Assembly: GCF_932526225.1 (NCBI RefSeq) | Contig: NC_064042.1 | Location: 14,517,040-14,581,039, forward strand | From: Nematostella vectensis | Lineage: Eukaryota > Cnidaria > Anthozoa > Actiniaria > Edwardsiidae | Reading direction: 5' to 3' | DNA: 64,000 bases | Shown: one piece after another, positions 20,680 through 34,815 of the stretch | How the letters are laid out: every line of letters starts with the position of its first letter | Position numbering within the stretch: the first letter of the stretch is position 1 | Notes under the pieces: generated by a model | Told to the model about the DNA's origin: nothing | The model's database searches: none | What the model saw: the letters and a program-made list of their open reading frames with translations, nothing else | Made by a program: the position numbers and the translations under genes

Positions 20680-23600
20680 CGGGAGTCTCCAGGTTTTGCA
20701 GCAGATCTCCAGGTCTCCAAGTTAAACGCTAAATCTCCAGGTTAAGTCATATTCTTGGAGACTCTGAGTTGTAATTGTCTGAAAACTTCGTGATGAAGAA
20801 TAAAATGTTTTGAAAAGAACAACGTGAGAGTCTGTGAGTTCTTTTTTCTTCGCGAAACGTCGAGAGACCGTCAAGCACGTTAAGTATTAAGCAGGAGTAC
20901 GCTGTTTTTTTCCCCAAAGCCAGTCACTGTGCCAAGCCATGTGTAAACATGGCGCAATCCATAGATTTCGGTGCAATTCAAAGAGAGTTTTTAGGGGCAC
21001 TTCCTTCGGGGTTCGAAGGGATTTTGACCCTTCACCGAGGTTCACCGAAGGAAACATCTAATTCGCCAAATGAGTAAAATCCTTTTTTTGCTTTGCGACA
21101 GCAATTCATAAAACTACTCACGTATTTGATAAAAAAAAGTCGTCGCTGAAATCTACAAAATCTTGTTCCGGCATTCGAATTTTAGGAGGTAATATATTGA
21201 CCGTTTTATGGAGAAAATCGCGATTTGCTATCCTTTTATAAAAGTAAAATAACCGCAAAATTGCAACCCTTTCGTACAGTTTGAGCATCAAACGGACCCC
21301 TTTCGGGTGTAGCAGCGAGCCCGTAAAGTCAACATGATAGAGTACACGCTCCTGGTGTCCAATGGCTTTGAAGAAAATCAATCTAATAAACAACAACAGG
21401 AGCCCGTTTCCCGAAACTCCCGAGAACTTCTCGGGCCCGAACTTCTCGTGTGACTTTTCGGGCAACTTTCTCGGTTCCCGAAAAGTGTTTCTCGAAATTC
21501 CCGAAACGGTCTTTTCGGGTGCACCGCGCACTGTTTTCAATGTGCTCTCATCTGCGCACGCTCCAGGCACCGGTCGCAAGTGCGCGCGCACAAACTTGAA
21601 AAATACACCATTTCTCCAGCGGCACTACACGCCTCGTGATTCCATAACACTTGCGATGCGATGAAATATATCATGCGATGAAATATATCGTGACTTATAA
21701 GACTAAAAACCATGGAAAACCTTGTAAATTTAATAGATAGGAGGCGTTTATTAAAATAGCTTACAAACTATGAATAGATGACAAATCCAAGTGCAGTGGA
21801 GTTCTAGTCTCAGTCAGGATTACGCTATAAGATACATACCCTCTAATTCTCGCCCCCTCTGATGGCCATATTATTAGATTAGTGACTAAGCCTGTTTAAA
21901 TAAAATATATAAAATAACAAATATAGAGAATAGTAAATTTGAGAACAAAAAGTGTAAAGAAGCGATAGGCTGAGTTCGATTGAAAAAAAAAAAGAAAAAT
22001 CAGAGACCAAAAATGTGATAAATAAAAAGGAATAATAAAATAAAAAGAAATCTCTAACTCCATAAAGAAATCCCTAACTGAAAAAAAAGAGGTCATAGGA
22101 AGACAGCTTACCTTTGCGACAAAATCTAAATACGAATTGCAGCAACAAAAAGCAAGCTAAGTAGCGGTTACTTCTCTCTCCAAATCCAACTGGTGGATAG
22201 AGATTCACAGCTCTACAACTACAAAGACATGAGTGGCGGTAGTCTATAGACGACTGAGAACACCTCCGAACTACTGCCATACAAATTAAGTTGGCGCTTA
22301 TCACAAGGTTTACTCTGTGGCTCTCTGGTGTTATCAAATTGAGTTCATCACTATAGATCAAAGAACACGAAAAGCCAAACTTGAAGCGTGTCTTCCTAGG
22401 TCGTGTAAACACATATGGACTAGAATCAATAATAAAAATTGTTCAGTTGATGAAGCTTTTCAAGCTATTTTGTGGCTATTGTTCAATAGAAATTTTGGCC
22501 GAGCGTGCCGTAGCTAAGTTTTTGACAAGAATGAGAAAAAGTAAAGAAATAGAAGCATTTTAAAATCAAATTTGCCAACTAATCATCCGGTACAGCAGAC
22601 AGGATCAAAGGTAGCAACGGCTACCATTCGAACTCTTGTTCATCTTTCTTCCAAAAGGCTGATAGCTCCCCTGAAATGTCTGGTCTCCTAAAAAAATATC
22701 TCACTCAAGAATAAATTGTGCGTGTAATGGTATTGACATAAGCGGGAGCTTTTAATAAACTTCTAACGTGTTTGAAGAAAACACCGATGATATTAGGGCA
22801 TATGTACTGTAAGTGAGTTCTTGAACAGATGTAATAAACTAAAGCCAAAGTCATACTTAGATAATGGCGATATTGAATGAACTCTAGTTAAAAAAATAGA
22901 GTTCAATATTAACTATTAATGCATAGAACAAGATAGAAATTATTAATCCGGATACCCCTTGAATTTTTCGACGATAAGTCAATCCTGAAACGCAAAAAAC
23001 CTGTCATTATATTCCTTCCGTATACAAATCCCTTCCGAGTCTAATCTCCTTAGCAAAATAGACCAAGTATATATGAGACTACATGAAATGGGCAAAAGAT
23101 TAGGTTTTTGCAAATTCTTGAAAAAAAAAAACATTACAGTACAACAGTTCGTTTCTCTCAGCTATCGGGTTTATTGTTCGGTACACTCGTGAGTTTTCTC
23201 AATGGCAACTTGAACGCGCAGTGCACGATTTCTCGTACAGAAAGGGGGACTTGCGCTGAGAGATCACGTGACCTTCAAGGTGTTCGCCTGTCCCCGGCCG
23301 TCACAACGACGAGAAAACAAAATCTTTAAAGGAAAGAAAACCCTTTCTTGAAAAAAGTTTTTTTTGTCTTTTTCTCGCAAGCGCTGAATAAGTTTTTGTT
23401 GTTGTTGCGGTAATTTAGCGCGCGCTAGTTTGCCACCCAGCTAGTCGCGTCATCTCTTAGCGCAAGTTTTCTAATAAGCCTTATAGATCAAGCATTTTTT
23501 AGGGTTCCCTTTGAAGTTCATTTTTTTCAGGGTTGGTAAGAAGTCCATCTTTTGTCAACCATCTTTGATTCTATTGCCATTCAGGAGCACCTTTGTGACT

Positions 23601-25985
23601 GTAAATTCGACCTTTTGAAATATGTAGTCCTTTGCGAAGGTATTGAAGGAATTCATATATATATCACATAAGAGGCTGTGATCTGATACGCCGAAAAATG
23701 TAGTTAAACAAACGCAAAATGTAATACAACAATCTGATACATTCTGATACGCCGCAAAAACTACATAATATTTATTAAATTCATAAAAATCCTTGATCTT
23801 TACTTGCATAATAATGTGTCAGAAAATATTACCCTGGTATTTCCTTCTTATTTCATTTGCGTCCACCATAAATGACATTTATACGGCTGCATTGATGTCC
23901 CAACTGCGCACGCGCAAGCAAAACACTTGTTTGTGCAAAAGGGTGAAATGCGCACTTTTTCAGGTGAGACGCGCGCGCACTGAGAAAAATAAAATAGCAT
24001 TACTGTCTATCAGTTTATATAGGTTCTGGGTGGGGTTAGCTGTTACAAATAGGGGTTAAAATATAAATTTAAACTAATATTTGCATATGATTATACTTCG
24101 ATTCATTTCTCCATGTCGATTAAGGGAGGTAAAATTATTTAAAAGTCATTTAAAGATGGTGAAAAAATAACTTCGGAGTGTTATTACATATCAGGCTGCT
24201 GTAATAACTAGGTATTCGTGTCGGTCTTGAGCTTTTCGAAGTCGTTATTACTTTTAAGTTATTAAGGCTAAGCCGACTGGATATTCGTGTCTATTTTGAG
24301 CTTCGCTGGGACGCGCTCATGAATAACAATAACATAAGCGATAGCTGACGAACGATCATGTTTGTCGCAAAAAATCGGAATGTTAGCAAAATAGGACTTT
24401 TTATATGTTATTGACGCATACTGAGATTGACGTTTCCAAAGATATGTCGGGAAACTTTTTGTTGCAATAAGTGATGGATTTAAAAACATTTTTTTTCATA
24501 AAATGCCTGGACTTTTACCCCTTTTATAGTCAAAAACTGCCTAAAAGGTCTATATATACCAATCAATCAAAACTGCCCAAAAAGTTTGGTTGTCTACGGG
24601 CTATTTCCAAAATTATACCGCAATCTCATATCCCCTACTCTTAAGCGTCTCGCAACTGTGTTGTCCCACTAACAAGAAATTAGAATCCAAAGAAGTGTTT
24701 CCTAGAATTAAAATATAGTTTTATCAACAACTGTCATAGCACTTCCTTCTCCAGACATCACCGATAGAGCTCACTATAACGACGCCATTTTGCGCATGAG
24801 AAAACCATGGATTATATATAAAAAATAAATGCTCCCATTAAACTTAGACCACACAAAGTGGAATCAGTGCAATCTGTGCTGTGCAATTATAGACGACATC
24901 CCTAATATCACTTTAAAACTAAGCTGGTATCAAGACGATAAAAGAAGTCGTGATATTGGAGCATAGAGGGGGCCTTTGGAGACACTTCTATGATGCTAAC
25001 CTCAAGCTCAAATTAAAAGTACGTTCATTAAAAGCCCTCACATAAGCCTTCCAAAGACCTTTCTCCCTTCATTTTCCACTAGGGCCTCCGAGTGGTCTTT
25101 GGCGAGCACTTGCGAGCTTGCGAGCATCCCGTTTTTATGCGAGACCGATCATTTTTAGTTGTTTGATAAATCGAGCAGCGAGCACATCGAAAAATACAAT
25201 GCGAGCACGGCAGAAAAAAATGCGCGAGCATGTTACGAGAATTAGCCGAAAAGTGCGAGCACATCGAAATTTCGGGGGGCCATTCAGGGGCCCTTCCCAA
25301 AAAATAGAGAATGCGGTTCCGGGGCTTTCGGAAACATCGAACAGCAAGGTTAAAAAGCATTATGCACGGTTAAAGATTTATTTTGAACAACAACAAAAAC
25401 TTGAACATAGTCAAAATCATGAAAAATAATAAAAAAATATACAATTCTGTGGATTTTCTTTTTACCTTTAAGATATTAAATGCAACATTGTGGTTTGGAC
25501 GTCTAAATCGAGTGGATGGACATGCATTGGAAATAGGCATTGTTAAGGTACTGGCTGTGCATTTACTCAAACCTTACACTTTACGAGAATTTGTTTCATT
25601 TCTGTTGGATTACACTTGTATAAATTAAATACGAAGTTTCTGCATTATATTATTACATACTCTATGTATATTATCCTAAGACAACCGCGCAAGTGACTTT
25701 AAAAGGAATATGACTTCTGCGCGTAGCTTTGACGGTGATTTTTCAAGGTCGTCTCAACCAATCACGCACTAAAACTTTTAAAAAACTTAAAAAAAACTTA
25801 AAAGAACAAATACGAAGCCCTTAAAGAATTCAATGAATCAAAGAGTTCGAAAAAAGGCTGTAAAAGGAGGTTAAATTGATACCGACTAAGTTTCAGTAAG
25901 GACGTGTCCTTCATTGGTCTTCAACATCTCATTAGACATTCTAAATCGAAAACGGAACGGTAATGTTTTTATAGAAAAGGGGAGT
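20680..25985. other. AT-rich stretch, no gene supported
   Basis: Apart from the CCCGAGAA repeat at 21.4 kb, no feature is clear. Short CTCCAGGT repeats follow 20690. A GCGAGCA-rich patch lies near 25100-25260. Open frames (up to 157 codons at 21118-21591, minus) overlap repeat sequence and show no domain. Confidence 0.45.
21399..21522. repeat. CCCGAGAA-type palindromic repeat fragment
   Basis: Begins GGAGCCCGTTTCCCGAAACT and contains the near-perfect palindrome CCCGAGAACTTCTCGGG followed by GGGCCCGAA-type motifs. It matches both ends of the element at 34017-34469 and looks like a related, truncated copy. Confidence 0.55.
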
Positions 25986-25990
25986 TCTCC

Positions 25991-26398
25991 TCTTTTACTG
26001 CACCTGTCATGCAATAGAATTTCCTCCAAGCTCTCATCTTTTACTGCACCTGTCATGCAATAGAATTTCCTCCAAGCTCTCCTCTTTTACTGCACCTGTC
26101 ACGCAATAGAATTTCCTCCAAGCTCTCCTCTTTTACTGCACCTGTCACGCAATAGAATTTCCTCCAAGCTCTCATCTTTTACTGAACCTGTCATGCAATA
26201 GAATTTCCTTCAAGCTCTCCTCTTTTACTGCACCTGTCACGCAATAGAATTTCCTCCAAGCTCTCATCTTTTACTGCACCTGTCATGCAATAGAATTTCC
26301 TTCAAGCTCTCCTCTTTTACTGCACCTGTCAAGCAACAGAATTTCCTCCAAGCTCTCCTCTTTTACTGCACCTGTCACGCAACAGAATTTCCTCCAAC
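25991..26398. repeat. 46-bp minisatellite
   Basis: Almost nine copies of a 46-bp unit (TCTTTTACTGCACCTGTCA..GCAATAGAATTTCCTCC) with over 90% identity between copies. It starts and ends abruptly in unique sequence. No coding frame. Confidence 0.95.
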
Positions 26399-26399
26399 C

Positions 26400-29300
26400 C
26401 AGTCCCCCTAACCATGGCCTACGTATCAACTATCCAAGCAGCAAACCAGTACTACAAAAAAATGAGTTTTTTTTATGAGTGGACATAATCGAGCGAGCTA
26501 GTTAAAACGTCAAAAGCTTACAAAGGAGGGGAAATGTTACGTCACTTAAAACTTTTCAATTTTGAAAAATAAAAATTGTTAAATGTTCATCTTCATCATC
26601 TAGAAGTTATGGGGATGATAATGCAGGAAGCGATATTTGCAACCAGTCGGTAGATTAAGAAAGAGGCTGCAATGACAGGGCTTGGTGTGGTAAAATGGTT
26701 ATTTCAAGGTTCGATTATTATTTTGTTTTTCTTAGTTTTCACTTACCTAAGAAAACCCGCAGCGATTAGCTGCAACTTCAGTCTTAATAAACAATTAGAG
26801 CTGTAAGCAAGTCTCGCTCAAATATAGCCGATGTCTAATCAAAGCATGAGTGTCTGTTCTATTATTCTAGTACCACTAAATGGTCCTCTGGGAAACCACA
26901 ACAATGTCATAAGAGAGCTGAGAAAATTTTGCTTATGTGGTTTTGCCTTTTGTCTTTAATTTGTCGTAAAAACGTATTAAAATGGTTTTTTTTATATCCT
27001 TAGACCCTATTTATCAGAAAACAAATCTTCAATTTTGTTTACATTGTTTTGCCCATTGTCTTTGCCACCGTATTTATCAAAAACGTTAAAAGACGACGCG
27101 ATAGGTCTACTACGCTTGGTGGCGACAGATAGTGGGACGCATTATGATACTTAAATCCATCATTGCCCACAAGCAATGAAACGATTAATCTATTTCTCAC
27201 GGCACTACTATTGCTTCATACAAAGCATCAATATACATGTCTACCCTCAATTCGTTAAGTCTGCATGTGAGGAATAACGGACTTCCGGCTTTTCCCAGGT
27301 GTCATACTACTGCTTAATCAATTTGATCGTCAAACCCATTTTTTTAGGATTCTAGAAAAATCGGGCAGGAATATTTTAAGGAGATTTGACTTTTTTAGTC
27401 TTTTTAACAATCTGCCTATAGACTTATTATTATCGGAGCTCTGAACTTAACTGGCTTATATCAAGAGGCTAATTGTAGACTTAATTTTTTTTTTTTCTGT
27501 CGGTCTTTACGGCTGGTCGTTTTCCGATGAAACCAAGGAACAAAGATTACTCTCCCCCCACACAAGGGGTGTCAAAAGACGACAACTCGCAACACTTCAC
27601 CTCAGAAAATAATGCAGAATTTAAAGCCAGACGTCGAATAGCATTCTGTCTGCTTCAAATCCTTCTCTCACAAAAGATATGCTGCCAATTTCTGTCAACA
27701 ATACCTAGGCGTCCCCGTATCGCTTTATTTTAAGATGGCCTATGTCACGATCTGACAAAAATATATGACATACTTCTAGAGCATTTATCGCTTTGAAAGA
27801 AAGAGGGTAAGGTATAGTAGATCTCCGAAATGGAATTAGTCAACTTTCTAAAGAGAACCCTTACCCTTCCGAACATCTCAAAAATAAAGAGTCCTTTTTT
27901 TATACAGAATGTGCCAAAACAATGTGCCATTAACAAAAGCGTCAGTAAGTTGTTTGAATGCGAGTTGCCTATTTAGCTGGAAATTTCTTTTAATCAGAAG
28001 TCGAATAAAAGGTATAACAGGCGCGTACACAGGGGGGGACGCACCCCCCTCCCCCTTGGAGGCCAAAAAGTGGATAATTTCTTATTAATTAAGGAATCTT
28101 CAATTTCCATATGATACCTATGAATGCGCGCACCCCCTCGGCCAATCCTGGGAAAGCGCCTGTACAAGACCGAACTAATTGAAATCATCACTGATCTTTC
28201 TCTGGCCTTAATAAGTCTCCTGTGGTCATTCTTCCACTACGGCGAGCATTTGGCAGTTCGTATCAAATACAACTTAAAACATCTACGCCTAATGATTCAT
28301 TGTCAATCGTAATAACATGACTTGATTTAAAACCTTTGAAAGGTCTCTTAATCCGTAGTACATGAATCGAGAGGCGAGTTAAGCTAGACTACGGGAGTAC
28401 AATCAAGGGGGAAAAACGCAATTTATGATCTTTATCAAAAAGGATCAAAGACTTCATAAATTTCTGAATGTCAAATGTTGGGGATTTGCATAGATCAGAA
28501 GTTAGGGGCTGACGTTTTGACAACTTTTCGGAGGTATCTTTCCCAAATGTTCGTTCACTTGCATTAATCACTTTATGAGTTGGACTCGAAAGGGAACTAA
28601 ATCAAGCAACGAATTTGCAATCGAGCTTATTTGTTGTTAAAAGCATCATACATTTTCGCAATATTGTTGCATTGTTTTTTTAGCCATGAATGTTTAATGT
28701 TACCCAGTTCTAATAAGATAAGCAATGAATAAAATTGCATTGGGCTAGATTTTGGCGTTTACTAAACTTTCAAGTTTTGTAAAATGAAAGTAGAAGAACA
28801 AAACAAGGAAGATCGAGAACATTTAAATCATATGGTTTTATTTTCCATGAGGAACGACGAATATATTGAAACAAAAGCTTGCATTCAAGTGCATGCAAAC
28901 ATCCAATCATTATGTCAAGAAAAAAACTTTATTCTCTTACTCAATTTTTTGTAAACCACTTTTCACCCACAAAAAATATGATTTTTTTCTGAAAATCTTT
29001 CATAATTTTATAACAAAATCGCATTAGCAAACATTTTAAGAAATCATACCTGATATGCAGAGAGATGTTGTACTTTCGCTGACACGACGCGCTGTCTGAG
29101 TGCTGCTTTTGTGTCAGGTGTCTAATACAAGCTCAACCAGAATGCATAGCGGCCTCGCAGATGAGAGATCGGCAGCTTTCCTGTAATGGCCTGGAAAGTT
29201 AAAAACAGAACTAACAATAAGTGAGCTTAATAAAACAAATAGAAAAAAATCTTATTTTTAATTCTATTTAAAAAAACGATAGTTTCAGCGACAAACGGTA

Positions 29301-31660
29301 TCTGTTATCTGTCTTATATATCACTAGTGCATTTACAAAGCGGCATATTTGGTAAACTGTTATTAAAAGGACTCTTTAATAACTCTGACTTTTTATTTAA
29401 AGAACCAAGTGTAAAATTTTAATGAAAATACAGCTCTGTTTGTTAACTATGTTTAAAGCTGGATTTTATTATTTGTATTACATAGAGCAGACCGTTTAGT
29501 TTCTGATATTATCAGATATCTTTGAGTTTTTCCGTAGCAGATATAACTTTAAAAATGACTTAAACAGGAAGTCATATGCAAACATAAACACACTTATTTA
29601 AGACTCTGTGTCCCTCTCAGAAAGCAAACAAAATGAAAGTGAAACTGGCAATAATAAGTCTTTTTTTACGACGAAAGGCTCGAGTATTATGTTTATAATC
29701 GATGTTCATAAAGTCAAGTATTTTAGGTCTTTGATTACTTACAAGCTCTAGCGAGTTTAATTTGTTACACACAGGGTTTTTTATTGGGTGAACACTTGTG
29801 TGACGTCACATTAGAGCTTCTAGGCGAAACCATTGTATTGACAAAAAAGGTCTGGATCAGCCATGTTTTGTCTCTCTAAGGCCAATTTCAGGTTGGTTTT
29901 AACTTCCAATTAAAACAAAATAGACAGAACTATAGGTGTACTATTTGAAAAATTCAAAACATACCGTAAATTAAGATATACTTGGGATGGTAACAATGCC
30001 CTTTTGAACGTAATTATATCATCGTATTTTATTTTGTTCATAACTGGGGTACAATGTCTAAAAAGCATCATTCAACAGCAATACAAATAAAAGTACATTG
30101 CTCTGTGTCTACAATCTTTGACAAAACCTTAATGAATTTTTACTTTAAGTGAATTCCGTAAAAAAGCTGTTTGTTCTATTAGAATTACAACCTATTTGAT
30201 GACATCCTATTTATGCCTTTAAGGCTATGGCATGATAATGTTGTTTTTCAGTGTATACATCATGAAAGTATTTGATCGATGCTGTGTTTATAAAAAGCAA
30301 AGTACACCTACATCCCCAATACTGTTCATTATTTATTTAATAACATGGGTACAATCTCCACTTAGAGGAAAAGAGAAAAGAGAGTAAAAAGCGTGAGAGT
30401 CATTTTTTGCTCCGCCTTTTCCTCGACTCTAAATAAACACCTGTTAAGAAGCGAAACCAGACGCTTACATCGATTGATTGCTATCAATTTCTCTTGAAAC
30501 TTGACTTTTAAATTGTAGCAAACTTGAATTCTCCACATGGTTGCAAAATTGACCAGAGATACCCCATCTTATGAGTAGCCATAAACGATAAATAAGGCGG
30601 CTAAAAAAAACTAAAGAAACGTATTTCAAAGTTCAAGAACTCATTATATTCTGTGGTTTATTGTGGTTTATTCGCACCATTTCTTGTATTTATTGAGAGA
30701 GACGACGTTTATTTTCAAAATACAGTGTATTAGCTCGATTTACTTACATTCCAGATGAAATTGTTTTATTAATATTTGAACGCATTCAAGATTTCCCACC
30801 TGCTTTTGCAGACGAAAAAAAAGATAAATTTTCGTTATTGTAGACCCCGAGCCTCGGCAACATACATCCTCAGATAGGATTTAAATTATATTTGTCTTAT
30901 AGAATTTGTGAAATGCTTACATTCCAAGGTAGCGAAAAAACGTACCTGAAAGCAAATAACTTTTACCTCTATAACAAAACTTCTTAACAAACATTTTTCA
31001 GCCAATAGGGGTGAGAGAGGACAAAAGCATCTTGAATCGCGAAAATGGAAGAATTCCTCACGTATGTTTTACTCAAAGAGAGGCGGCGTAAGGGGGGTGC
31101 GGAAAACGCACAAAAAAAACGACGCACAAACGCCAAAAACCGAAAAAGCCAATAACCGTCAACCGCGCAGTCTAGAGAAACCGCGATATAAAATAAAATA
31201 CAAAACAAAAAACAAAAAAATCGCGACAGATTTAAGGTAAAAACCGCATTACCGCAAACCCTTACGCCCCCCCCCCCCCTCAAAATTTCACCAAGAGTTT
31301 TTGTTGTTGTTGTTGTTGTTGTTTTAAGCCCTTTTTTTCAAGTGATTTTCCTAAAATGAATGTCTTCTATTGTTTTTCAATAGAATTGTAAGCTATTAAC
31401 AGATAGAAAACTGAGATACAACTGCGCTTAAATTCTTTTCTTAATAGCGAATCATTAAAAAGTCTTCAGGGTTAATTATTCAATAGCCATTCAAAGGGTG
31501 GGAAGGGAATTGGATTTCCCAGGGGATTGAATAGAATTTACTTTTAATAAGTATGGTTTATATGAAAGCTCTCTCCTTGTTAGTCTAGTAGTTTTATATA
31601 TAAATACTAATGATAGCAAAATATCAATCAGAAGCAAACAGGAAAAAACACTTGTCTCAA
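26400..31660. other. AT-rich stretch, no gene supported
   Basis: Apart from the small element at 28.0 kb and a (TTG)n run at 31300-31323, nothing recognisable. An open frame at 30984-31283 (minus) lies in low-complexity A-rich sequence and has no homology that I can name. Confidence 0.45.
28019..28161. mobile_element. Small hAT-like MITE
   Basis: The left end AGGCGCGTACACAGGGGGG and the right end (reverse complement AGGCGCTTTCCCAGGATTGG) are imperfect inverted repeats of the same style as the element at 16548. The flanks GTATAAC and GTACAAG could be a decayed target duplication. The interior is AT-rich. Confidence 0.5.
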
Positions 31661-31664
31661 TCTG

Positions 31665-31910
31665 CAGGTGCAGATGTCAAAATGGGGGTGGATAATGGCC
31701 GGATAGACGGCTTATAACTGATCCAGTGGTTCTTGGTAGGTCACATACATCTAACAATACTTAAAGATGAATTGAATTAGTCGCGTCAGCAAAGTCAAGC
31801 AGGCGATGGCACATGGACAGTACCTTCTCCGTAGTGACTTTTCACTTTTTTTGCTCAAAAAGGGGGTGGATATCCACCCAATCCACCCCCCCCCCCTGTA
31901 TCCGCCCCTG
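31665..31910. mobile_element. Possible hAT-like MITE
   Basis: The right end reads GTATCCGCCCCTG, whose reverse complement CAGGGGCGGATAC resembles the left end CAGGTGCAGATGTC. ATCTG flanks both sides. Both subterminal parts carry a GGGGGTGGATA motif. The inverted repeats are short and imperfect, so this is tentative. Confidence 0.4.
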
Positions 31911-34015
31911 ATCTGATATACTCAGAGATTTCACCGTCTACTCTGTTAGAAATGGAAATACACCGTAAAACCGGTGTAAAATTGTTTATATTATCCATTA
32001 GCCGTATTCAATGCAAATGCACACAAATGACGATGAAACAATCGACTTGATTCATTTGCATGCATTTGCATACAATCTTTGTTGTAAAATCAACGATAAT
32101 TAAAACGAACAATAACTATCGAAAGAAGGTAGAGGGAATGCTTTTTTCCGTTGAGGAAATAACGAAAATCCAAAACTGTATCGCCCCGCGTGTTATAATG
32201 AAAAATCATAAGCCAAGTGAAATTGTGGTTCATTTTGCCAGTCATTTTTCAACACGGCACAGGCTCGCGAGGGACTTAGAGAATGGGCTTTTGTTCCACA
32301 GCGGCTGTGTTCTTAGTACCCTGTCAAACCAAATAGCTCGTTTATGAAAAAGTAGAAAAACAGGTTCATGGGCTAACGGTTAAATGAGGGGTTTCGGGAA
32401 TGAAGCGGAGCAAAAATGGGAGTTCAGCTGAAATTCACCCCCGGGACAGAGAAAAAGGGTTTCTCCAACTCAATTCAAAAATGAAATCAATTCAGAACAA
32501 CTGCTAAATAGTATAGTCCGATTTTGTTAACTTTTAGTTATTTTTTGGCGAAATCCGCGAAGAATCCCATTATTTCTACCTATGTCCCTGAAATAAGGCT
32601 TGGCTGAATCCGATATTGGTCCACTCCGCAATCCGGAATCCGGCAATACCTCGTTTCGTGCGAGGGTAAAATTGATCTCCCTAAATAAAGAATCCCCCCC
32701 CCTCCCCCCTTTATTCACTAAATGATTTTATAAAAAATAGCACAAAGAAGGAAACAGTTCTAGTATCTCTCTCTAATATTTTTATTCGGAGACCTGAAAG
32801 AAATTTTGGATATAAATATGCCTAGACTTATGATTGCATAATTGGTTTTGAAATTGTTTAAAATATTTTTTTTAAATCTTATAAACTGGCACTTCCCAAC
32901 ACTAAAAAATGTCGATCACTCATGCCTTTGTTATTGTTTATTGCGCGGCTTATTTGCAAGGAAACTTCAAAATAACAATCCAAGAATGAAATCTAATATG
33001 TTATTGAAAATATTTGATTGAAAATATCCTGGTTACTTGCTTGAATTAGCGGATGGAAATGGATGCTTTATGTGTGACTCGACATTGAGCAGGATCATAA
33101 AATGGCGGCATGATTGGCCATCTGCCTCGCGGCCATATCTCTCCACAACACAATTGCCAGCGTTAGTGACAGCTGCTTGGATGATATTAGTCTACTGCCC
33201 TAAGGACACCATTAATCTTATGCGTTCATAATAAGCGCTTTGTCTACTGATTTGTGCATAAAAGACCGGATTTCTTATGAATGGATTTACATTTTCCATC
33301 TCAAGCAGAAAAATACTTTCAACGTAGACCCTCTACGAATTTACGCTAAGAAATAATTTTTACTGCTCCTCAGCCACGCCTTTGTTATTGTTTTCATTTA
33401 ATATTGGAAGGCACATAATGTGCTAAAATATCAAGATTGCCATCTACAAAAAAAAAACGAAATTCAATTAAAAAATATCGCATTGGCTTCCCAAAATCAG
33501 TCGATGGAAATGGTGCCTTTCCAGGCTTGGTACCTTGCTAGGATGACAAAATGGCGGCTGGCAAAGGCTTGAAGAAATAAGAATATTAATGTCTGATTAT
33601 ATGCAAGGTATTGTATCAAAGCTTGCCTATTAACGCTACGCTATACTTTACTGATAAATACAAAAAGCCCAAATAGTTGTGTCCGTGAACCAAAAGAATG
33701 AATACAATACACCAAAAACTGCAGAGTCGAATTCCAGTTTTTAGTGTATTCTATACTTTACTGATTTATCCTGATTTAATCTATGGTTGCATAGTTAAGG
33801 GCAATAATTATGACAGTTCCCTTTCTAAACTTGTCAAACTGCTAAACAAAATTGTAAGTTTTCCCTGAAGATGTTATCTCACCTAGTGTAGGCTCACAAC
33901 ATTACTCCTTATTACGTCGAATCTGACTTCTTAAACTCAAGATAAGCTGCATACGTGTCTTTTCGTCTTCGATCGAATAAATTGCAGCCTCAAATCTTGC
34001 TTGTATATCTATCTA
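31911..34015. other. AT-rich stretch, no gene supported
   Basis: Contains an inverted pair ACACCAAAAACTG / CAGTTTTTAGTGT near 33710-33750 that could form a hairpin, and C-run tracts near 32693. No coding region that I can support. Confidence 0.45.
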
Positions 34016-34016
34016 T

Positions 34017-34469
34017 CGAAACTCCAGAGAATTCTCGGGCCCGAAAACTTTATTTTTCATTTCTGCTAAAAATTTCGCATGTTTTCCTTTTGGAGAACCG
34101 CTTCCATGTTTTAGAACAGTTTGAACTTTCTTTGGTTCGTATTCCAAATGATTACGCTCTATAGCTGTTTTCGAAGTTTTGCTGAAGCCAAAAAGTTACC
34201 CGAAAAGTCTCGGGTTACTGCGAGATCCCGAGAACTTTCTTAATAAAGCCATGTGAATTTCGGGCCCGAGAAGTTCGAGAAAGATCAAATTTTATAAATC
34301 TATAAAGAGAATATCCTTCACATGAATCTTTGTGGTAAAATACGATGTTTGACGATATTTCAACATATTTAGATACCATAAATTTTATAGGATTAGCCAG
34401 CTATTAAAATTTAAGAAATAAAACGTTTTCGGAGCGAGAATTCTCAGGTGTTTTGGGAAACGAGCCCCA
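34017..34469. mobile_element. About 450-bp TIR element (CCCGAGAA family)
   Basis: The left end GAAACTCCAGAGAATTCTCG then GGCCCGAAAAC, and the right end in reverse complement (AAAACACCTGAGAATTCTCG then CTCCGAAAAC), match over about 40 bp. Internal CTCGGG/CCCGAGA palindromes are present. No frame for a transposase. It is a non-autonomous DNA element of uncertain superfamily. A related piece is at 21399. Confidence 0.55.
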
Positions 34470-34553
34470 GGACCGTAGCAGGTGCTGAGGTACGTGCCTT
34501 ACAAACAGGGCACATTGTATTTTGAGGCCATGGAGATGAACTATTTATGGCTT

Positions 34554-34815
34554 GAGGTGTGTTGATCCTTTGGTATAGATTTAAAATATTTCTAAGAACC
34601 TGAGCTATTATTGGGCTTTAAAGTTCTTAGCAACTTTTTGGAGGTGTGTTGATCCTTTGGTATAGATTTAAAATCTTTCTAAGAACCTGAGCTATTATTT
34701 GGCTTTACAGTTCTTAGCAACTTTTTGGAGGTGTTTTGATCCTTTGGTATAGATTTAAAATCTTTCTAAGAACCTGAGCTATTATTTGGCTTTACAGTTC
34801 TTTTTGCAAATTTTT
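34554..34815. repeat. 87-bp tandem repeat, three copies
   Basis: The unit begins GAGGTGTGTTGATCCTTTGG and ends TTCTTAGCAACTTTTTG. Copies start at 34554, 34641 and 34728, with more than 93% identity. Each unit contains TTTCTAAGAACC and GTTCTTAGCAA, giving a small inverted pair TAAGAAC/GTTCTTA. Confidence 0.93.

Noticed and set aside
21118-21591. 157-codon ORF on the minus strand
   Set aside because: It overlaps the CCCGAGAA palindromic repeat and has no domain; likely chance.
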